Notes: a model not told the origin generated them from the sequence alone. A stretch of 64,000 bases of DNA from Erpobdella octoculata (GCA_963978895.1 OZ022242.1:3984859-4048858); one strand, 5' to 3'; shown: positions 1 to 11,873, counted from the first letter of the stretch. Program-made: numbers and translations.

Positions 1-106
1 GATTCCGTTGTTTGTCTTCTGCCCGTCATTTTCCTGGTCGCATTCACAAAACAATGTACACAAATTTACAAATAATAAGAAATTTTTATATTACGTTATA
101 TTTATA

Positions 107-108
<2 letters not shown>

Positions 109-180
<72 letters not shown>
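109..180. repeat. (TA)n microsatellite
   Basis: Uninterrupted TA dinucleotide run of about 36 units. The open frame through it reads only Ile-Tyr and is not a gene. Confidence 0.95.
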
Positions 181-182
<2 letters not shown>

Positions 183-251
183 TTATATATGGCTACTTAC
201 ATTTTTTGTTACGGTTGACTGAAGTCATGTGTTAAAATGACTAAGCGTGGT

Positions 252-428
252 TATCTGGTCATATAAATATGGTGATTTGGTAATATTTGGTGATCTGGTA
301 ATATATGGTGACCTGGTCATATATGGTGACCTGGTAATATATGGTGACCTGGTAATATATGGTAACCTGGTCATATATGGTAACCTGGTAATATATGGTG
401 ATCTGGTCATATATGGTGACCTCTGTTG
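252..428. repeat. 18-bp minisatellite
   Basis: About ten tandem copies of an 18-bp unit resembling ATATATGGTGACCTGGTA, with G/A and C/T variants between units. Open frames on both strands are by-products of an 18-bp (6-codon) period. Confidence 0.9.
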
Positions 429-597
429 TTCTCCCCGGACTGATATTTGAAAAAAACCAGAAAGAAAAAAAAGAATTATTTTAGAGCTGCTCCTCCTTGA
501 TGAATTGATGTTTTACTCGGCGTGTGTGAAAAATGGTTGCAAGTGTGAATATTTCCCATGGGTTAAATAACAACATTTCTGTTTGTTTCAACATGTG

Positions 598-750
598 TGT
601 CTGTACCGGGTGTGTACCGGGTATGTACCGGGTGTGTACCGGGTGTGTACCGGGTATGTACCGGGTGTGTACCGGGTGTGTACCGGGTGTGTACCGGGTG
701 TGTACCGGGTCTGTACCGGGTGTGTACCGGGTGTGTACCGGGTGTGTATA
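598..750. repeat. 10-bp minisatellite
   Basis: About fifteen copies of GTGTACCGGG with single-base variants. A 10-bp period shifts frame every unit, so all three frames look similar (VPGVYRVCTGC). This argues against coding. Confidence 0.93.
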
Positions 751-944
751 TGTGTGCCATCATTGTTCTGGCTTGTATCGTGTGGGGTTGAAAGTTTTTT
801 TTAATCATTTTTATTTTCACATCAAATGGTGAAATCCAATAACAAAACCATAAAAATTCACAGCGTCTTGATGCAATTCAGTTCATTTCATCAAAACGCA
901 TTTTATTTCATAATAATGTATTACATCTCGTTACAATTCACCAA

Positions 945-1138
945 ATTTCATTATATATCACAACATTTCATTACAATTCACAACATTTCATTACAATTCA
1001 CAACATTTCATTACAATTCACAACATTTCATTACAATTCACAACATTTCATTACAATTCACAACGTTTCATTACAATTCATTACAGTTCACAACATTTCA
1101 TTGCAATTCATTACAGTTTACAACATTTCATTACAATT
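945..1138. repeat. 20-bp minisatellite
   Basis: About nine copies of a 20-bp unit, TTACAATTCACAACATTTCA. It decays at its right end into ACC/ACT-rich sequence that runs up to the COE exon. Confidence 0.9.
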
Positions 1139-1269
1139 AACCACATTTTATTACAATCCACCACACATCATAATACCACCACTTAACTCTACCATAACCA
1201 CTACTACAAGTGACTACCACTCCACCATACCCCCAACACCACCTCCACTTTTAATGCAGAAATACAAAC

Positions 1270-2424
1270 CCTTTCCTTCTCGATGAAGTCGATGAATGCA
1301 GTCCTTTCCACCTCCACCGGCTGACCGTGCCTGTCGTAAAGGGCGAGCACAAAGTGGAAGAAGTTGCTTTTCCTCAGATTGCTCGGCGGCTGCTTTTCAA
1401 AGTGGGCACGCCCCAAGCCCATGCTGTACACAAGTTCGTCGATACATATTACAATTCCTTGATATTTACAATTCATTCTCACATTACAATTCATTCCCAC
1501 ATTACAATTCATTTCCACATTGCAATTCATTCCCACATTGTAATTCATTCCCGCATTGCAATTCATTCCCACATTGCAATTCATTCCCGCATTACAATTC
1601 ATTTTTACATTACAATTCATTCCCACATTACAATTAATTGCTACATTACAATTAATTGCTAAATTACATTTTTACATACATTACAATTAGTTGTTAAACC
1701 GCAATTAATTGTAAAAATAAATTGTATTTCAAAATTAAAATTAATTTCTAAATTACGATTGATAACTGCATTGCAATTAATTACTATATTAAAAATAATA
1801 ATCAGTACATCTTCATCATATTTCATCGTTGCCTTACAATAAATTTCACAACAGCATAACAATTTATTTCAGCCCAACCAATTGTTTTGACGAATACGTC
1901 ATTGATGAACGGACAGCAAGTTTTAATTAATTATAATTATTTAATTATTTATATTAAGATTTAACAGAAATATGTGACATGCTAAAATTTACTCTCAAGA
2001 TATAGCAATGCTATATGTAGATGATGATGCATGCAGGTATACATAACATAGGTGATGATACAGGTATATATAAGTAGGTGATGATACAGGTATGAATAAG
2101 TTGGTGATGATACAGGTATGAATAAGTAGGTGATGATACAGGTATGAATAAGTATACTAGATACAAACAAAGCGAGCAGATGGCTTAAAAACAGCAGGCT
2201 TGTACAACCCTTCAAACTACAAACCGATGTAATTATTTACAAATTGTTACATTCTTACAGTCTTTACAGCAAACTTACTTGATCTGAGATTCGACGACAG
2301 CGGCCGAGGTTTGCATCCAGTTCCTGACGCTGCCATGGAGCTGCCCCAGTAGTGGTTCCTCTTTGAAGTTCTTCAGGGACGTATTGTTGTTCCTATGATG
2401 GAGTGAATCTTGCAGGCCGAACAT
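1270..2424 (-). CDS. coe: COE/EBF (Collier/Olf-1/EBF) transcription factor, first two coding exons (5' partial gene)
   Basis: Two minus-strand exons are visible. Exon 1 (2424-2279, 146 nt) starts at an ATG with residues [10 protein letters not shown]. It contains KEEPL and RNWMQ and ends at a GTAAGT donor in phase 2. Exon 2 (1423-1270, 154 nt) follows a TTGTGTACAG acceptor in matching phase 2. It encodes [20 protein letters not shown] followed by [20 protein letters not shown], the start of the highly conserved COE DNA-binding domain, and ends in phase 0 before GTTTGT. COE proteins bind DNA through this domain and dimerise through a later helix-loop-helix; they act in neural, sensory and muscle cell fate. 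The zinc 'knuckle', IPT and HLH exons must lie left of position 1. The N-terminus is short, as in other invertebrate COE proteins. The gene diverges from the polycystin-like gene. Family identity is near certain; exon ends are inferred from splice consensus and phase. Confidence 0.93.
1457..1665. repeat. 18-bp minisatellite in COE intron 1
   Basis: About eleven copies of CATTACAATTCATTCCCA, starting about 35 bp upstream of the COE exon 2 acceptor (on the minus strand). It decays rightward into AATTAATTG-rich sequence to about 1860. Confidence 0.9.
2046..2158. repeat. 26-bp minisatellite in COE intron 1
   Basis: About four copies of a 26-bp unit beginning GGTGATGATACAGGTATGAA, in the same COE intron about 120 bp from the exon 1 donor. 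Confidence 0.85.
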
Positions 2425-2462
2425 GCTTTCTTGCTTTCTTGCTTTCTTGCTTTCTTGTTTTG
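2425..2462 (-). repeat. 8-bp repeat in the COE 5' leader
   Basis: Four tandem copies of GCAAGAAA (minus strand) end immediately at the COE start codon at 2424. The position suggests a transcribed, variable 5' untranslated repeat. Confidence 0.75.
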
Positions 2463-2720
2463 TTTATTTGGTTGAGAAACAGTTAAGATAATAATAATAA
2501 TCCATCAGTTTTTGTTTTTTCCGGATATTTTGCCGTTTACTAACGTGATATTTTTGTTATTGAACAAATGAAAAATGTCTTCTGTTTATTCAATCTGCAT
2601 TTTGGTACAAATTTATTTTTTTAAACATTTTTAAAGGCTTTAAGAATATGAGATAACTTAATTTAACCAAAAATGTTACAAAAAAGTAACAAAGCGAATG
2701 CATGCATTTGAGATTTCAAG

Positions 2721-2972
2721 TCGACATATCGTCACATTTAATGTAAAATCGCAATAATAAAGTTCAAAAGCCGACATATGGTCACATTTAATGTAAATTC
2801 ACATTTATAAAGTTCATAAGTCGACATATTGTCACATTTAATGTAAATTCACATTTATAAAGCTCACAAGTCGACATATTGTCACATTTAATGTAAATTC
2901 ACATTTATAAAGTTCATAAGTCGACATTTTGCCACATTTAATGTAAATTCACATTTATAAAGCTCACAAATC
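2721..2972. repeat. 50-bp tandem repeat, five copies
   Basis: Units begin at 2721, 2771, 2821, 2871 and 2921, an exact 50-bp period. Each contains TCACATTTAATGTAAATTCA with few changes. It lies about 300 bp upstream of the COE start. Confidence 0.92.
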
Positions 2973-3400
2973 GGCGACTTTTTTACACGAGAAATGAAAT
3001 CAAAGCTCTGGATAAGAAGTTTAAAAAAAAATTTGTTTTCAATATTGAACATAAAATATAACTAATAAGGCTTTGTTCGATGCAAGGTATAATTAAATTG
3101 TGTGATAAAGATAAATATAAATCGATAATCGATGAAGGCATGAAAAAGCACAAATCATAAATGTAATGAGAAGATTATAAGGGAATCGAAAGCAACAAAT
3201 CAATACGAAGTATGAAATGTTGAAAGATTTGTTATTTCAATACAAATAAAAACAAAGTTTTAAAACTAACATTTATTGATTTATTAGTACTATAACAAAA
3301 TAATAATTTTCTATCATTCTGCTTCGTTTCTAGGAAGAGAAACGATCAGACATTTAAATAATCTCCCATTGAAAGAGAATTAACTTTAATTATGCGATCT

Positions 3401-3614
3401 GACAGATTTGGACGTGGGTCGATTTTGGGCGACCCAACTCAACCCACCACATACACAGCTTAGCCTAATCCGCCGAGCCACCTAAAAAGTTAAATTTTCT
3501 CACCCAACCCACAGTTAATTTTTTTTCTCATCTAAAACTTTTATTTTTCAATTTTTTTTTCAACTTAACCCACGCATGTGTCAAAAAATTGGACCCAACT
3601 CATGACCACCTCTG
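3401..3614. mobile_element. Short non-autonomous hAT-like element (MITE)
   Basis: Inverted ends: the left reads CAGATTTGGACGTGGGTC and the right reads GACCCAACTCATGACCACCT followed by CTG. Flanking 8-mers TGCGATCT (3393-3400) and TGCGATCA (3615-3622) match at 7 of 8 positions, as an aged hAT target duplication would. The interior is full of 'ACCCAACCCAC' motifs, like the element at 62750-63815. The exact left boundary is uncertain by about 2 bp. Confidence 0.6.
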
Positions 3615-3650
3615 TGCGATCATAATCATATGCATTAATAAACGTGTTTA

Positions 3651-3761
<111 letters not shown>

Positions 3762-4208
3762 TTATGAATGTGTATGTATATATGCTTCAATCATGAATCG
3801 ACCACCATGGCAGGGTTTCCACGTTCACTCCCACTGTGGAATAATAAAGAAGACCCTTCAGAAATAGTGGCCACGCAGATTAAAAGTTACGACCTTTTTC
3901 GAGGCTTTGCTGCTATGAAAACTTTTCTTATTTATTTCTTTTTATTTTTTACTCACTCGCTCACGTTCGATTCGAATTAAATTGTTACATTAAACTTATT
4001 TTTTTATTTTTGATTATGCAATTTGTAATTTGTAATGCAATAAATTGTATTTTGTTATTAACGTGCATAATTTACTATATCTGTATATATGTTAGAACTT
4101 GGCGTAACGCTGCTAGGTGGAGCTGCTATCGCAAAACAACGATAATTATATATTTTTTTTTAAATTCACCATCTTTGACTGATGAGGTCTGGGAAAATTG
4201 TATATTCT

Positions 4209-4264
4209 AGTATGTATGTATACAAAAGTATGTATGTATGTATACTTTTGTATACTTACATACT
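4209..4264. repeat. Inverted repeat (potential cruciform)
   Basis: Arms GTATACAAAAGTAT and ATACTTTTGTATAC pair perfectly around a short TATG spacer, and the flanks AGTATGTAT / ACTTACATACT extend the pairing. No terminator or RNA gene context was seen. Confidence 0.7.
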
Positions 4265-5879
4265 ACAATATAAAAATTTATTGTGAATTTTGAAGCGCGT
4301 TTCATGAAATTGTGGTCTATTCAGTACCAGTCTCCTTATACTTACATACATATAGCGGAGTGGGCTACAGGTATTAGTTAATCGCTGATCAAATCATTGA
4401 GAGTGACTAAATCATAGACCTATATAATAAGTCCATGGACTAAATCAACAATAAACAAATAAAACAAAAAACAAATAATTAACACCTATTTTTAATTATA
4501 TACGTTACAACGATGACAGGTTTTATTATTTCAAATTAATTAACTGAAATAAAAACTTGAAAAAAAAAACTTTATTAGATTTATTAAAAGGAAAGTATAA
4601 ACAAACTTAATTACTTTCTATGCGAAACATGTATATATTAATATATTGCTATATATTGCTATATATAAGTTATATTAGTTACATAATATAACTAATATAA
4701 CTCCAATATTTAGGTACCTACGAAGTGATGATTCTACATCAACCTTCAACCCTCTGACCTTTCAACCCGACGGGTCGATGAATTTTTTCTCTAAAATAAA
4801 ATAAAATAAAATAAAAATCACAACAAACCTCTGAAATGAAATTTTTAAATTACTCCGAGGCAACTCAGCATGCGATTGGCCCAATCAGCGGACGAGAAAC
4901 AACCGAACGAAACTGCTTCAAACGCTCAAAATAAAACTTTTCTTATTTCAACGGAAATTTATATTGCATAAAAAACGTTTTATTCAAAAAAGAAATTGCG
5001 ATACACAATTTAGAAATATTAAATAGCGATGGAATAACAAAAGACATAAAATTTAAACAAGTTCCTCTTTCCTCAGCAACTTGAACCGATCGAAGACCTA
5101 TCGATATCTGAGATGCCATTGGATTTTTCCTGGATTTCTATGCGCCAGACTCTTACTTCCAGCCATCTCTCACTCTCTCTCTTTTTCGCACATCCTCTTC
5201 TTTCTGTTTTCCTCCTCTTCCTTTTGCTCTTTTATCTCTCTCTACTCTTTCTCTCACACTCTCTTCATTTCTCTTTCCTTTTTTCTTGCTTAGTAGGACG
5301 TGAGACGATGACCATCACCGCTCAGCAACTGCTTTGTGAATTACTATTTTTCTGTTCGTACAAGTTCCTTATAGTCTTCTGACCAGAATGACTGTGCCAG
5401 CAGCAAAAAATGTCTTTAAAAATTGGTTTAAATTATTTTTTACCTTATTGTTGTTGTTTATGTGTGTGTGAAAGTAATGATAAAATCAGTTGATAAATTT
5501 ATTTGAAGGTCGTTACAAAAATTATATAAATTTTGTTATTTGTTATTTTTTTTTGTTGCATCTCCTTTGGGCGGGAAAATTAAGTGAACAATTTTGTTAT
5601 ATGTCGAACACGTCAGGAAATAACTGACGGGCTTGTTAAAGTGAACAAATGCACAATAGAACTGAAACATACGCTCTGAAACACTGGCAAATCAAAGCAC
5701 TGCAGAAAAGTGGTCATGTACAGAGACTCAGACAATTTAACAGGTACAGAAACGATCACCAACAAAAACACACAGACAGGTACTTGAACATACGAACACA
5801 TACATACACAGACAGATTCGGATTTGCATAAGCACGCGGAGATGTACACGCAAAATGATGTATAAAATTTCCAATGCTT

Positions 5880-6115
5880 CCCAGTCCCAGTGGTCACCGG
5901 TGGGCGGAGCCGGCGAAAGTCCCACGGCGACGGAAATCTTGAAATGGGCGGAGGCCCGTAAATCAATTATCCAATCGTGAGGCGGTTGCTGAGACTGATT
6001 CTATTGATGAATTGAAAAATGGGCGGCTCCAGTAACAGCTCGACGCCACGCCTACGTCAATCTTCCCGCCCAATCGTTAATCGACACGTGATCGTCCATG
6101 CGTACGTAGGCCATT
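5880..6115. promoter_or_regulatory. GC-box-rich patch, candidate promoter or enhancer
   Basis: This is a GC-rich island in a roughly 70% AT surround. It carries several GGGCGG/GGGCGGAG boxes, inverted CCAAT motifs (CCAATCG, ATTGG), a CACGTG E-box at about 6087 and several CpGs. It lies 3.5 kb upstream of the COE start and 5.8 kb upstream of the polycystin-like start. No long open frame spans it. It may be a distal promoter or non-coding first exon of COE, or an enhancer. The assignment is inferred from composition only. Confidence 0.4.
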
Positions 6116-7258
6116 GTTATTGTTGCTGTTGTTATTTTTTTTCTTGCTTTTTTGATTCATGGCCCTTTTTATGATCATTCGCTCGTCCGGTCATTGGTTC
6201 ATATTTTGCAGTAAATTTTTCAAAAATATTCATCAAGTAGTGCATTGGTAATTTTAGCCTAATAAAGTATTCATTTAAAATTTACTTTTTCATTTTCGTT
6301 TAAAAAAAAAATCAAATAAATATTCTACTACGTTTAAATATCATCCCACACACACGCACGCACACACATACTACAAACAATTCATATTCATAATTTTACT
6401 TATCAAAAACCCTTAAAACAAATGCTTAAATAATTATCAAATAATGTATATTACCTACAAATGGCTAAATTCTTGAATGGCTGAAGAGTGGCGAGCGAGC
6501 AACGCGGACTCACACATACCTCATCTTCGACTCTGCTCTCGACTTGATTTTAACGCTCGACCGGTCAGAGCTCTTTTCCATTATCTGAACCGTGGCTGAT
6601 AGTGCTCGTCACAGAAAGAAAACCCATTAAAATAAGATAACCGAAGTTCTTCCAGCTTGGAGTTAGTTTTTTTTTTAGGTAATTTTAATTTAAATTTGTT
6701 TTATCTTATTATATTTATCAATCAAAATAATTAGTTTAATAGAATTTAGACTGCCACTTCGCTCTGGGCTCGTAGGATGACATGGATCTGGATGAGCTTT
6801 GCTTTGTTTGTGGTTTCATCAGTATATACTCCGATGTAGTAGGAAGTGTCAAACAACGATTTATTATCATTTATTTTTCTTTAGTTATGAAATCGTTCTA
6901 TTTTATTTATTACTTTTATAATTGTTTGATTTTAGGTACTTTATGACGTTTCGATATACAATTGAAATTCCTTAAAAAAAATTGATTAATAGTATTAAAT
7001 TTTTTCTTTGTACCAACGGTACCAACTTAAAGCATCCTAGCACAACCCTATATTTTTTTAAATTTCGAGCCTATTCTCCACAAAAAAGTTATGGCGATTC
7101 TTTTGCTTGATTTGTCTATAGAATTTAATTTATTATATTTATTTGACCATTAACTATGTTTTTTAAGAATTTAAATTTAAATCCGCTCAGAGTGAATGAA
7201 TTATTTTGAATCTCTTCGGATTATTCCCCAGGCTGGGCTCAAAGACCTAATTAGCGAA

Positions 7259-7562
7259 ATCACACACACATACATACATACATACATACATACATACATA
7301 CATACATACATACATACATACATACATACATACATACATACATACATACATACATACATACATACATACATACATACATACATACATACATACATACATA
7401 CATACATACATACATACATACATACATACATACATACATACATACATACATACATACATACATACATACATACATACATACATACATACATACATACATA
7501 CATACATACATACATACATACATACATACATACATGCATACATACATACATACATACACACA
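7259..7562. repeat. (CATA)n microsatellite
   Basis: About 74 nearly perfect CATA tetranucleotides, flanked by short CA runs. Open frames of 117-133 codons on both strands (YIHT/MYVC) are repeat artefacts. Confidence 0.97.
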
Positions 7563-8192
7563 CATATATGTGTGTGTATGTATATGAGTGTTAAAAACAA
7601 AGCAATTACTTTGTATTTTCCCCAGTTGACGTAGTGTACATATCTTTATAAGTAAGTTCAAGTCGATAAAATCTGTTAACTTTTTTATTTAAATAAAAAC
7701 AAAAAAAAATTTCTGTCGTGGTTGTTATTACTGTTTATGATTTATTTATTTGAATTCTTTGTGGTCGTCACTTCCAAAATGTTCACCAGGTGCAAAGAAA
7801 TAACTTTTAATAGAGAAAACTCGAGGCTTCAAATTTCTAAAAGTTTTCTTTTTTATTTCTATTTAGCATGTTCTGTTGCGCTAATGCAAATGTTTTGTTC
7901 TCGTGAAGAATTTTAGCAGAAATTGATAACCCATAATTTAATGAAATAAATAAACATATAAATAAATGAATGAATAAATCTATCGGATTGAAGTTTTTGT
8001 AAATAATTTGAAGTTAATAATAAATTCATTTATGTTATATAAAAAAAATCACTTTGTATCAAACTTCGACGATTATTTTTTAACCGTATCGTTTTCTGGC
8101 CGAAATTTTCCAAGGACCAGAATTGAATTTACTGGCCATAGTAGGGGAGACCGGGGCATGTTGAACCAGATGGGTAAATTTGCTTATTTATA

Positions 8193-8257
8193 GAAAATGT
8201 TTTGTCAGAGTTTCATAGTTTGGAGTCCAAACTATGAAACTCTGACAAAAAATTTTC
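8193..8257. repeat. Near-perfect 65-bp inverted repeat
   Basis: Arms 8200-8224 and 8226-8250 are perfectly complementary around a single central G (8225). Allowing one mismatch, the arms extend to 32 bp (8193-8257). It lies just right of a dispersed GGGGCATGTTGAACCA motif, which occurs again near 10408, so it may be part of a mobile element. Confidence 0.85.
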
Positions 8258-8399
8258 CACCAAATAGAAAAAAAATATCTTTTCTAGCTCACCCATGAAT
8301 GAGTATTTACTAGTATTTAGATTAGTTGATATAAACAGTATTTATCAAATTTTTTGAATTATATATACTTATAATCTGCCTACGGCTAATATTTTTCAA

Positions 8400-8796
8400 T
8401 CTTTTAGTGCTTAGTTTCTCGCACTTCTTACTTTTCCCATAATTATTTCTCCATCTTTTGTTCTTCTTCACTGGCTTAAAATTTGCTTACTAATGTTTAA
8501 AATTGAAAATTGCTCTTCTCCATTCTACCAAACTAACTTAATACAAATCCCTCCTAAGTCTGGTCTTCGATCTTTTACTCTTAGCCACTTTCGTATCTTT
8601 TCTATTAAGCATTCTTTTCCTAAACGCTCTTTTTCCTACTCTGGAACTCTCTTCCTACTTCTCTTACTAAATCTACTTCTCTCGCTGTTTTCCTTCGGAG
8701 GTTTAAAACTTATCTGTTTAATAAGTTCGTGTCCGAGCGCTATTGAACGCCAAGGAAATAGCGCTATAGAAATTTAATCGATTGATTGATTGATTA
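8400..8796 (+). pseudogene. 3' end of a CR1/L2-like LINE (relic)
   Basis: In one frame the sequence reads WNSLPTSLTKSTSLAVFLRR and then FKTYLFNKF and a stop. This is the typical C-terminus of CR1/L2/Jockey-type reverse transcriptase ORFs (W-N-S-L-P ... F-K). It is followed by a short (GATT)n tail at 8778-8796, the usual 3' microsatellite of such LINEs. A frameshift separates it from the upstream frame. No catalytic domain remains. Confidence 0.6.
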
Positions 8797-9204
8797 ATTG
8801 CTTACTTTCGGTCCATCCGATGGAACTCGTATGAAATTTAAACTCGTTTATCTGTCCTAGCTTGACGAACAATTAGCATATTCTTATCCTACCCGGTTGC
8901 TTGAGCTTTCGTACCGAGATTTTTTCAATTCATTTTAAATTATTTTTATTAGCTCACATACGATTGAGTATTTAAATTAGTTGATGAAAGCAATATTTAT
9001 CATACTTGTTGATTAATATCCAATTAGTTAAATCTCTGCTATTATTTTCCATTTTTTTATTAGTATTTTTAGTCTATTTGATCTTGATGATTCAGTGGAC
9101 AACTTAGTAGAAATGAAAGAACGTCGATACCCTTTGTTACATTCATAATTTAAACGCTTTTATGTCTGCATTCAATTCAGTATTCAATAAAAGTAAACTT
9201 TTTT

Positions 9205-9818
9205 ACCAATGCTTTTATTAACTCGTCGGCTCTGTTTCTCTGTCTGTTTCTCTGTCTGTTTCAAATCTTGCAATCAATTTTTGAGTCACTTCCTGATGAT
9301 AGATTTTTTTCAAATTTTGCATACATGCTCAAGATAGAAGACAATGCAATATTCAATTATTAGTTTTACAATAAGTCAATTTATTGAGTTAATTTTCTTG
9401 AGGATTTTATCGAGGGGTTTCTTGAGGGTTTTCTTGAGGGTTTTCTTGGGGGTTTTCTTGAGGGTTTTCTTGAGGGTTTTCTTGACCACAAAACGCTAAC
9501 CGACTGGCAGACTATTTTACCAAGTTAACACGAACCACACTCACTGACCGCGATTCTCAAGCGTGTACGAAATTTTCATGAAAATAGTTGAGATATTTAA
9601 ATTCGATGCTTTTTGATGATATTTTTATTATTATTACCAATGCTTTTATTAACTCGTCGTCTCTGTTTCTTTGTCTGTCTGTTTGTTTCTCTGTCTGTTT
9701 CAAATCTTGCAATCAATTTTTGAGTCACTTCCTGATGATAGATTTTTTCAAATTTTGCATACATGCTTAAAATAGAAGACAATGCAATATTCAATTATTA
9801 GTTTTACAATAAGTCAAT
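9205..9818. repeat. Spaced direct duplication of about 180 bp
   Basis: 9205-9380 and 9636-9818 are nearly identical, starting ACCAATGCTTTTATTAACTC and ending AATAAGTCAAT. They differ by a small indel in a TCTGTCTGTT run and a few substitutions. The intervening 255 bp contains the 12-bp minisatellite. No open frame explains it. Confidence 0.85.
9408..9486. repeat. 12-bp minisatellite
   Basis: About six copies of GGGTTTTCTTGA between the two 180-bp duplicates. Confidence 0.85.
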
Positions 9819-11295
9819 AAATTTAGATAATTTTAATTAATTTCGATATTTTGATATAATTAAGATATTTCGACTTTAACATAAAATAAAAGAGTAATAT
9901 AATAAAAAATTGATTGCAAAATTTGTGTTTTAATTACATATAAAAGCATTGGTTTTAAAAATTCGTTTTTAATTTACTTGTTAAACTGTTTTTTTAACTA
10001 ATATGATGATTTACATGAAAATACAACATACAAATGTATATTGGGATAACCATTTTTGTTTGAAGTTTCTCTGGGTTGAAGTTAAAAAATCTTCGCCCCC
10101 CTCAACATTTTGCTGAATCCACGCCTCTGGTTTGGACTAATAATATAAATAGAAGTAGCTGTGTTGATTTGTGATGTTTATGTATGTTAATTATAAAATA
10201 ATCGCGATATAAGTGATTTTGCCGGTTTCGAGTAATTTTGAGTCGTTGACGTTATTGTTCTTTAAAACACAATTGCAAAGAAAGTGAGTAATTTTACAAT
10301 ACACATTTTTGTTGTGTTTTTATCCAGTAACACAGTACGTGTTTTCTTTCTCGCATCAGTAACATATTAATCAGCATACAGTTAAAATACTAGGACCAAT
10401 ACGATTGGGGCATGTTGAACCATTTTGTAAGGGGCACGTTGAACCAACAATATTTTATCATGGTGATGATTTGACTTGTTATAATTGTTAGATATTTTAT
10501 TAGATAACTTTATTATAAAGTTTTATCAGTTATTAGATATTTTTTGCGGGGGACAGGGGGATATTGCCCCAGCAAGAATTTTCCAAAAAAGGTTTTTATT
10601 TAAAAAAAATAGCCATAATACTTTTTTGGAGAAATATTCATAAAAGTAGCTACGACTAACCCCATTTCCCAGTCATCAGCTTTTTAATTAAAAAAAACAG
10701 TGTATTAAGATTTTTGGAGCCGAAGGGTGCCAGGCGTTAGTAAATAGGAAGTATGCATTGTAAAATTTTATTTTACTGACTTTTATTTAAAAACATTATA
10801 ATACTTGTAAAACCGTGCCGCCCCCAAATTTACGTGCCGGGAGAAAAAATATGCTTTTTTCAAAGATGTCTTGCCAACTAGTGTTGAAAATTTCCACCAG
10901 TGATAATTTCCAATAGGTGCACATCTTCAACAAATTATTTCAGTAAAATTTACTTTAATTTAATTGTTTTCAAATATCAGGAAATGCCAAGCAATAATGC
11001 CCTTTAAAAAAAAGTGTTGGATTCATGTTTTTGGGTTGCTACTGCTGGGGTTATTCACAATTTTCTTCAACCTGATGTCTCAACTGATGTCTGAGACAGA
11101 GGGGAACATAAAATTAATATCTGCTGTTGCAGCGGCACTGAAGTTAATTCGTAGTAGGTAAAGTAGAGCAGAGATTTTGTGAATCGTGTGTTTAATTTAA
11201 AAAGGAAATTTTGAAGAGGACAAATAATTCATTCTGCAATGGAAATTTACACTACCAATATATGAATTGAACTTGGGAAACCTGCAATGAAAAGC
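9819..11295. other. Gene-free stretch with transposon scraps
   Basis: No exon was recognised. A hAT-type end, GAATCCACGCCTCTG, lies near 10114-10130. The dispersed motif GGGGCATGTTGAACCA appears at about 10408, with a variant soon after. Fragments rich in GGG/CCC near 10545-10575 and 10730 resemble decayed element ends. The small open frames here carry no recognised domain. Confidence 0.4.
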
Positions 11296-11299
11296 CCGC

Positions 11300-11500
11300 C
11301 AGGTCGCTTTTCCGACCCCGCTTGCCTTCCCGTTCCCGCTCATTCTCCAGTTCCCACTTCCGCTCGCTCTCCCGCTCCCGCTCATTTTGTGACCGATCTC
11401 AATGTTTTCACCAAAACCTTCCTTTATTGACCCCCAAGGTTGTGTGAAAATTTCATTACGATCGAATGAATGGCGTAGCAATGCATAAAGGACAAACGGA
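11300..11500 (-). mobile_element. Helitron-like element, truncated copy
   Basis: Read on the minus strand, this has the family's 5' body (TTTATGCATTGCTACGCCAT, then TCGTAATGAAATTTTCACAC and AACCTTG), then CACAAAATGAGCGGGAGCGG and a short GC-rich purine repeat. It ends without the CTAG-hairpin terminus, so its 3' end is missing. It lies about 370 bp upstream of the polycystin-like start codon. Confidence 0.65.
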
Positions 11501-11873
11501 AAAACAGGCAGACAAAAATTATTATTTTGCAGTTATAAGCATATTCAAAGTCAGTTTATTTTGCAATCGGTTTTTTCCCACCGGGAAACTTTCAGGAAAA
11601 TCCGATGCGAAAATTTTAGGAAATTTTACATCACTACTGTCAACCTAGTTTTAATGTGTAATAAATTGCAATCGTTGTATAAATAATTTAGATTTTTATT
11701 TCAAAATCTCAGTTTGTAATCTTTTAAAATGGCAACTCAGCTGTGTTTTCGGCTGGCGGTAGTTACGTTTCACAATGGCGTCGTAGGCTGTCGTTTTTCT
11801 TATCACATGTTTGTGATTCATACATTCATGTGTTAAAAATAATGATCAAATAAGTCGTTTATTTATTTTAATT

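Noticed and set aside
563..832. Frames reading VPGVYRVCTGC in all phases
   Set aside because: A 10-bp minisatellite rotates through all frames and gives the same peptide in each; not a collagen-like protein.
252..1140. Possible CRISPR array from regularly repeated units
   Set aside because: The units are contiguous tandem repeats without unique spacers, in an animal genome.
6749..6843. Short minus-strand frame YYIGVYTDETTNKAKLIQIH
   Set aside because: It looks protein-like but is only about 32 codons, has no recognised family and no supporting splice partners, so it is not listed as a gene.
7196..7661. Open frames of 117-133 codons on both strands
   Set aside because: They are translations of the (CATA)n microsatellite (YIHT/MYVC), open on both strands only because the repeat has no stop.
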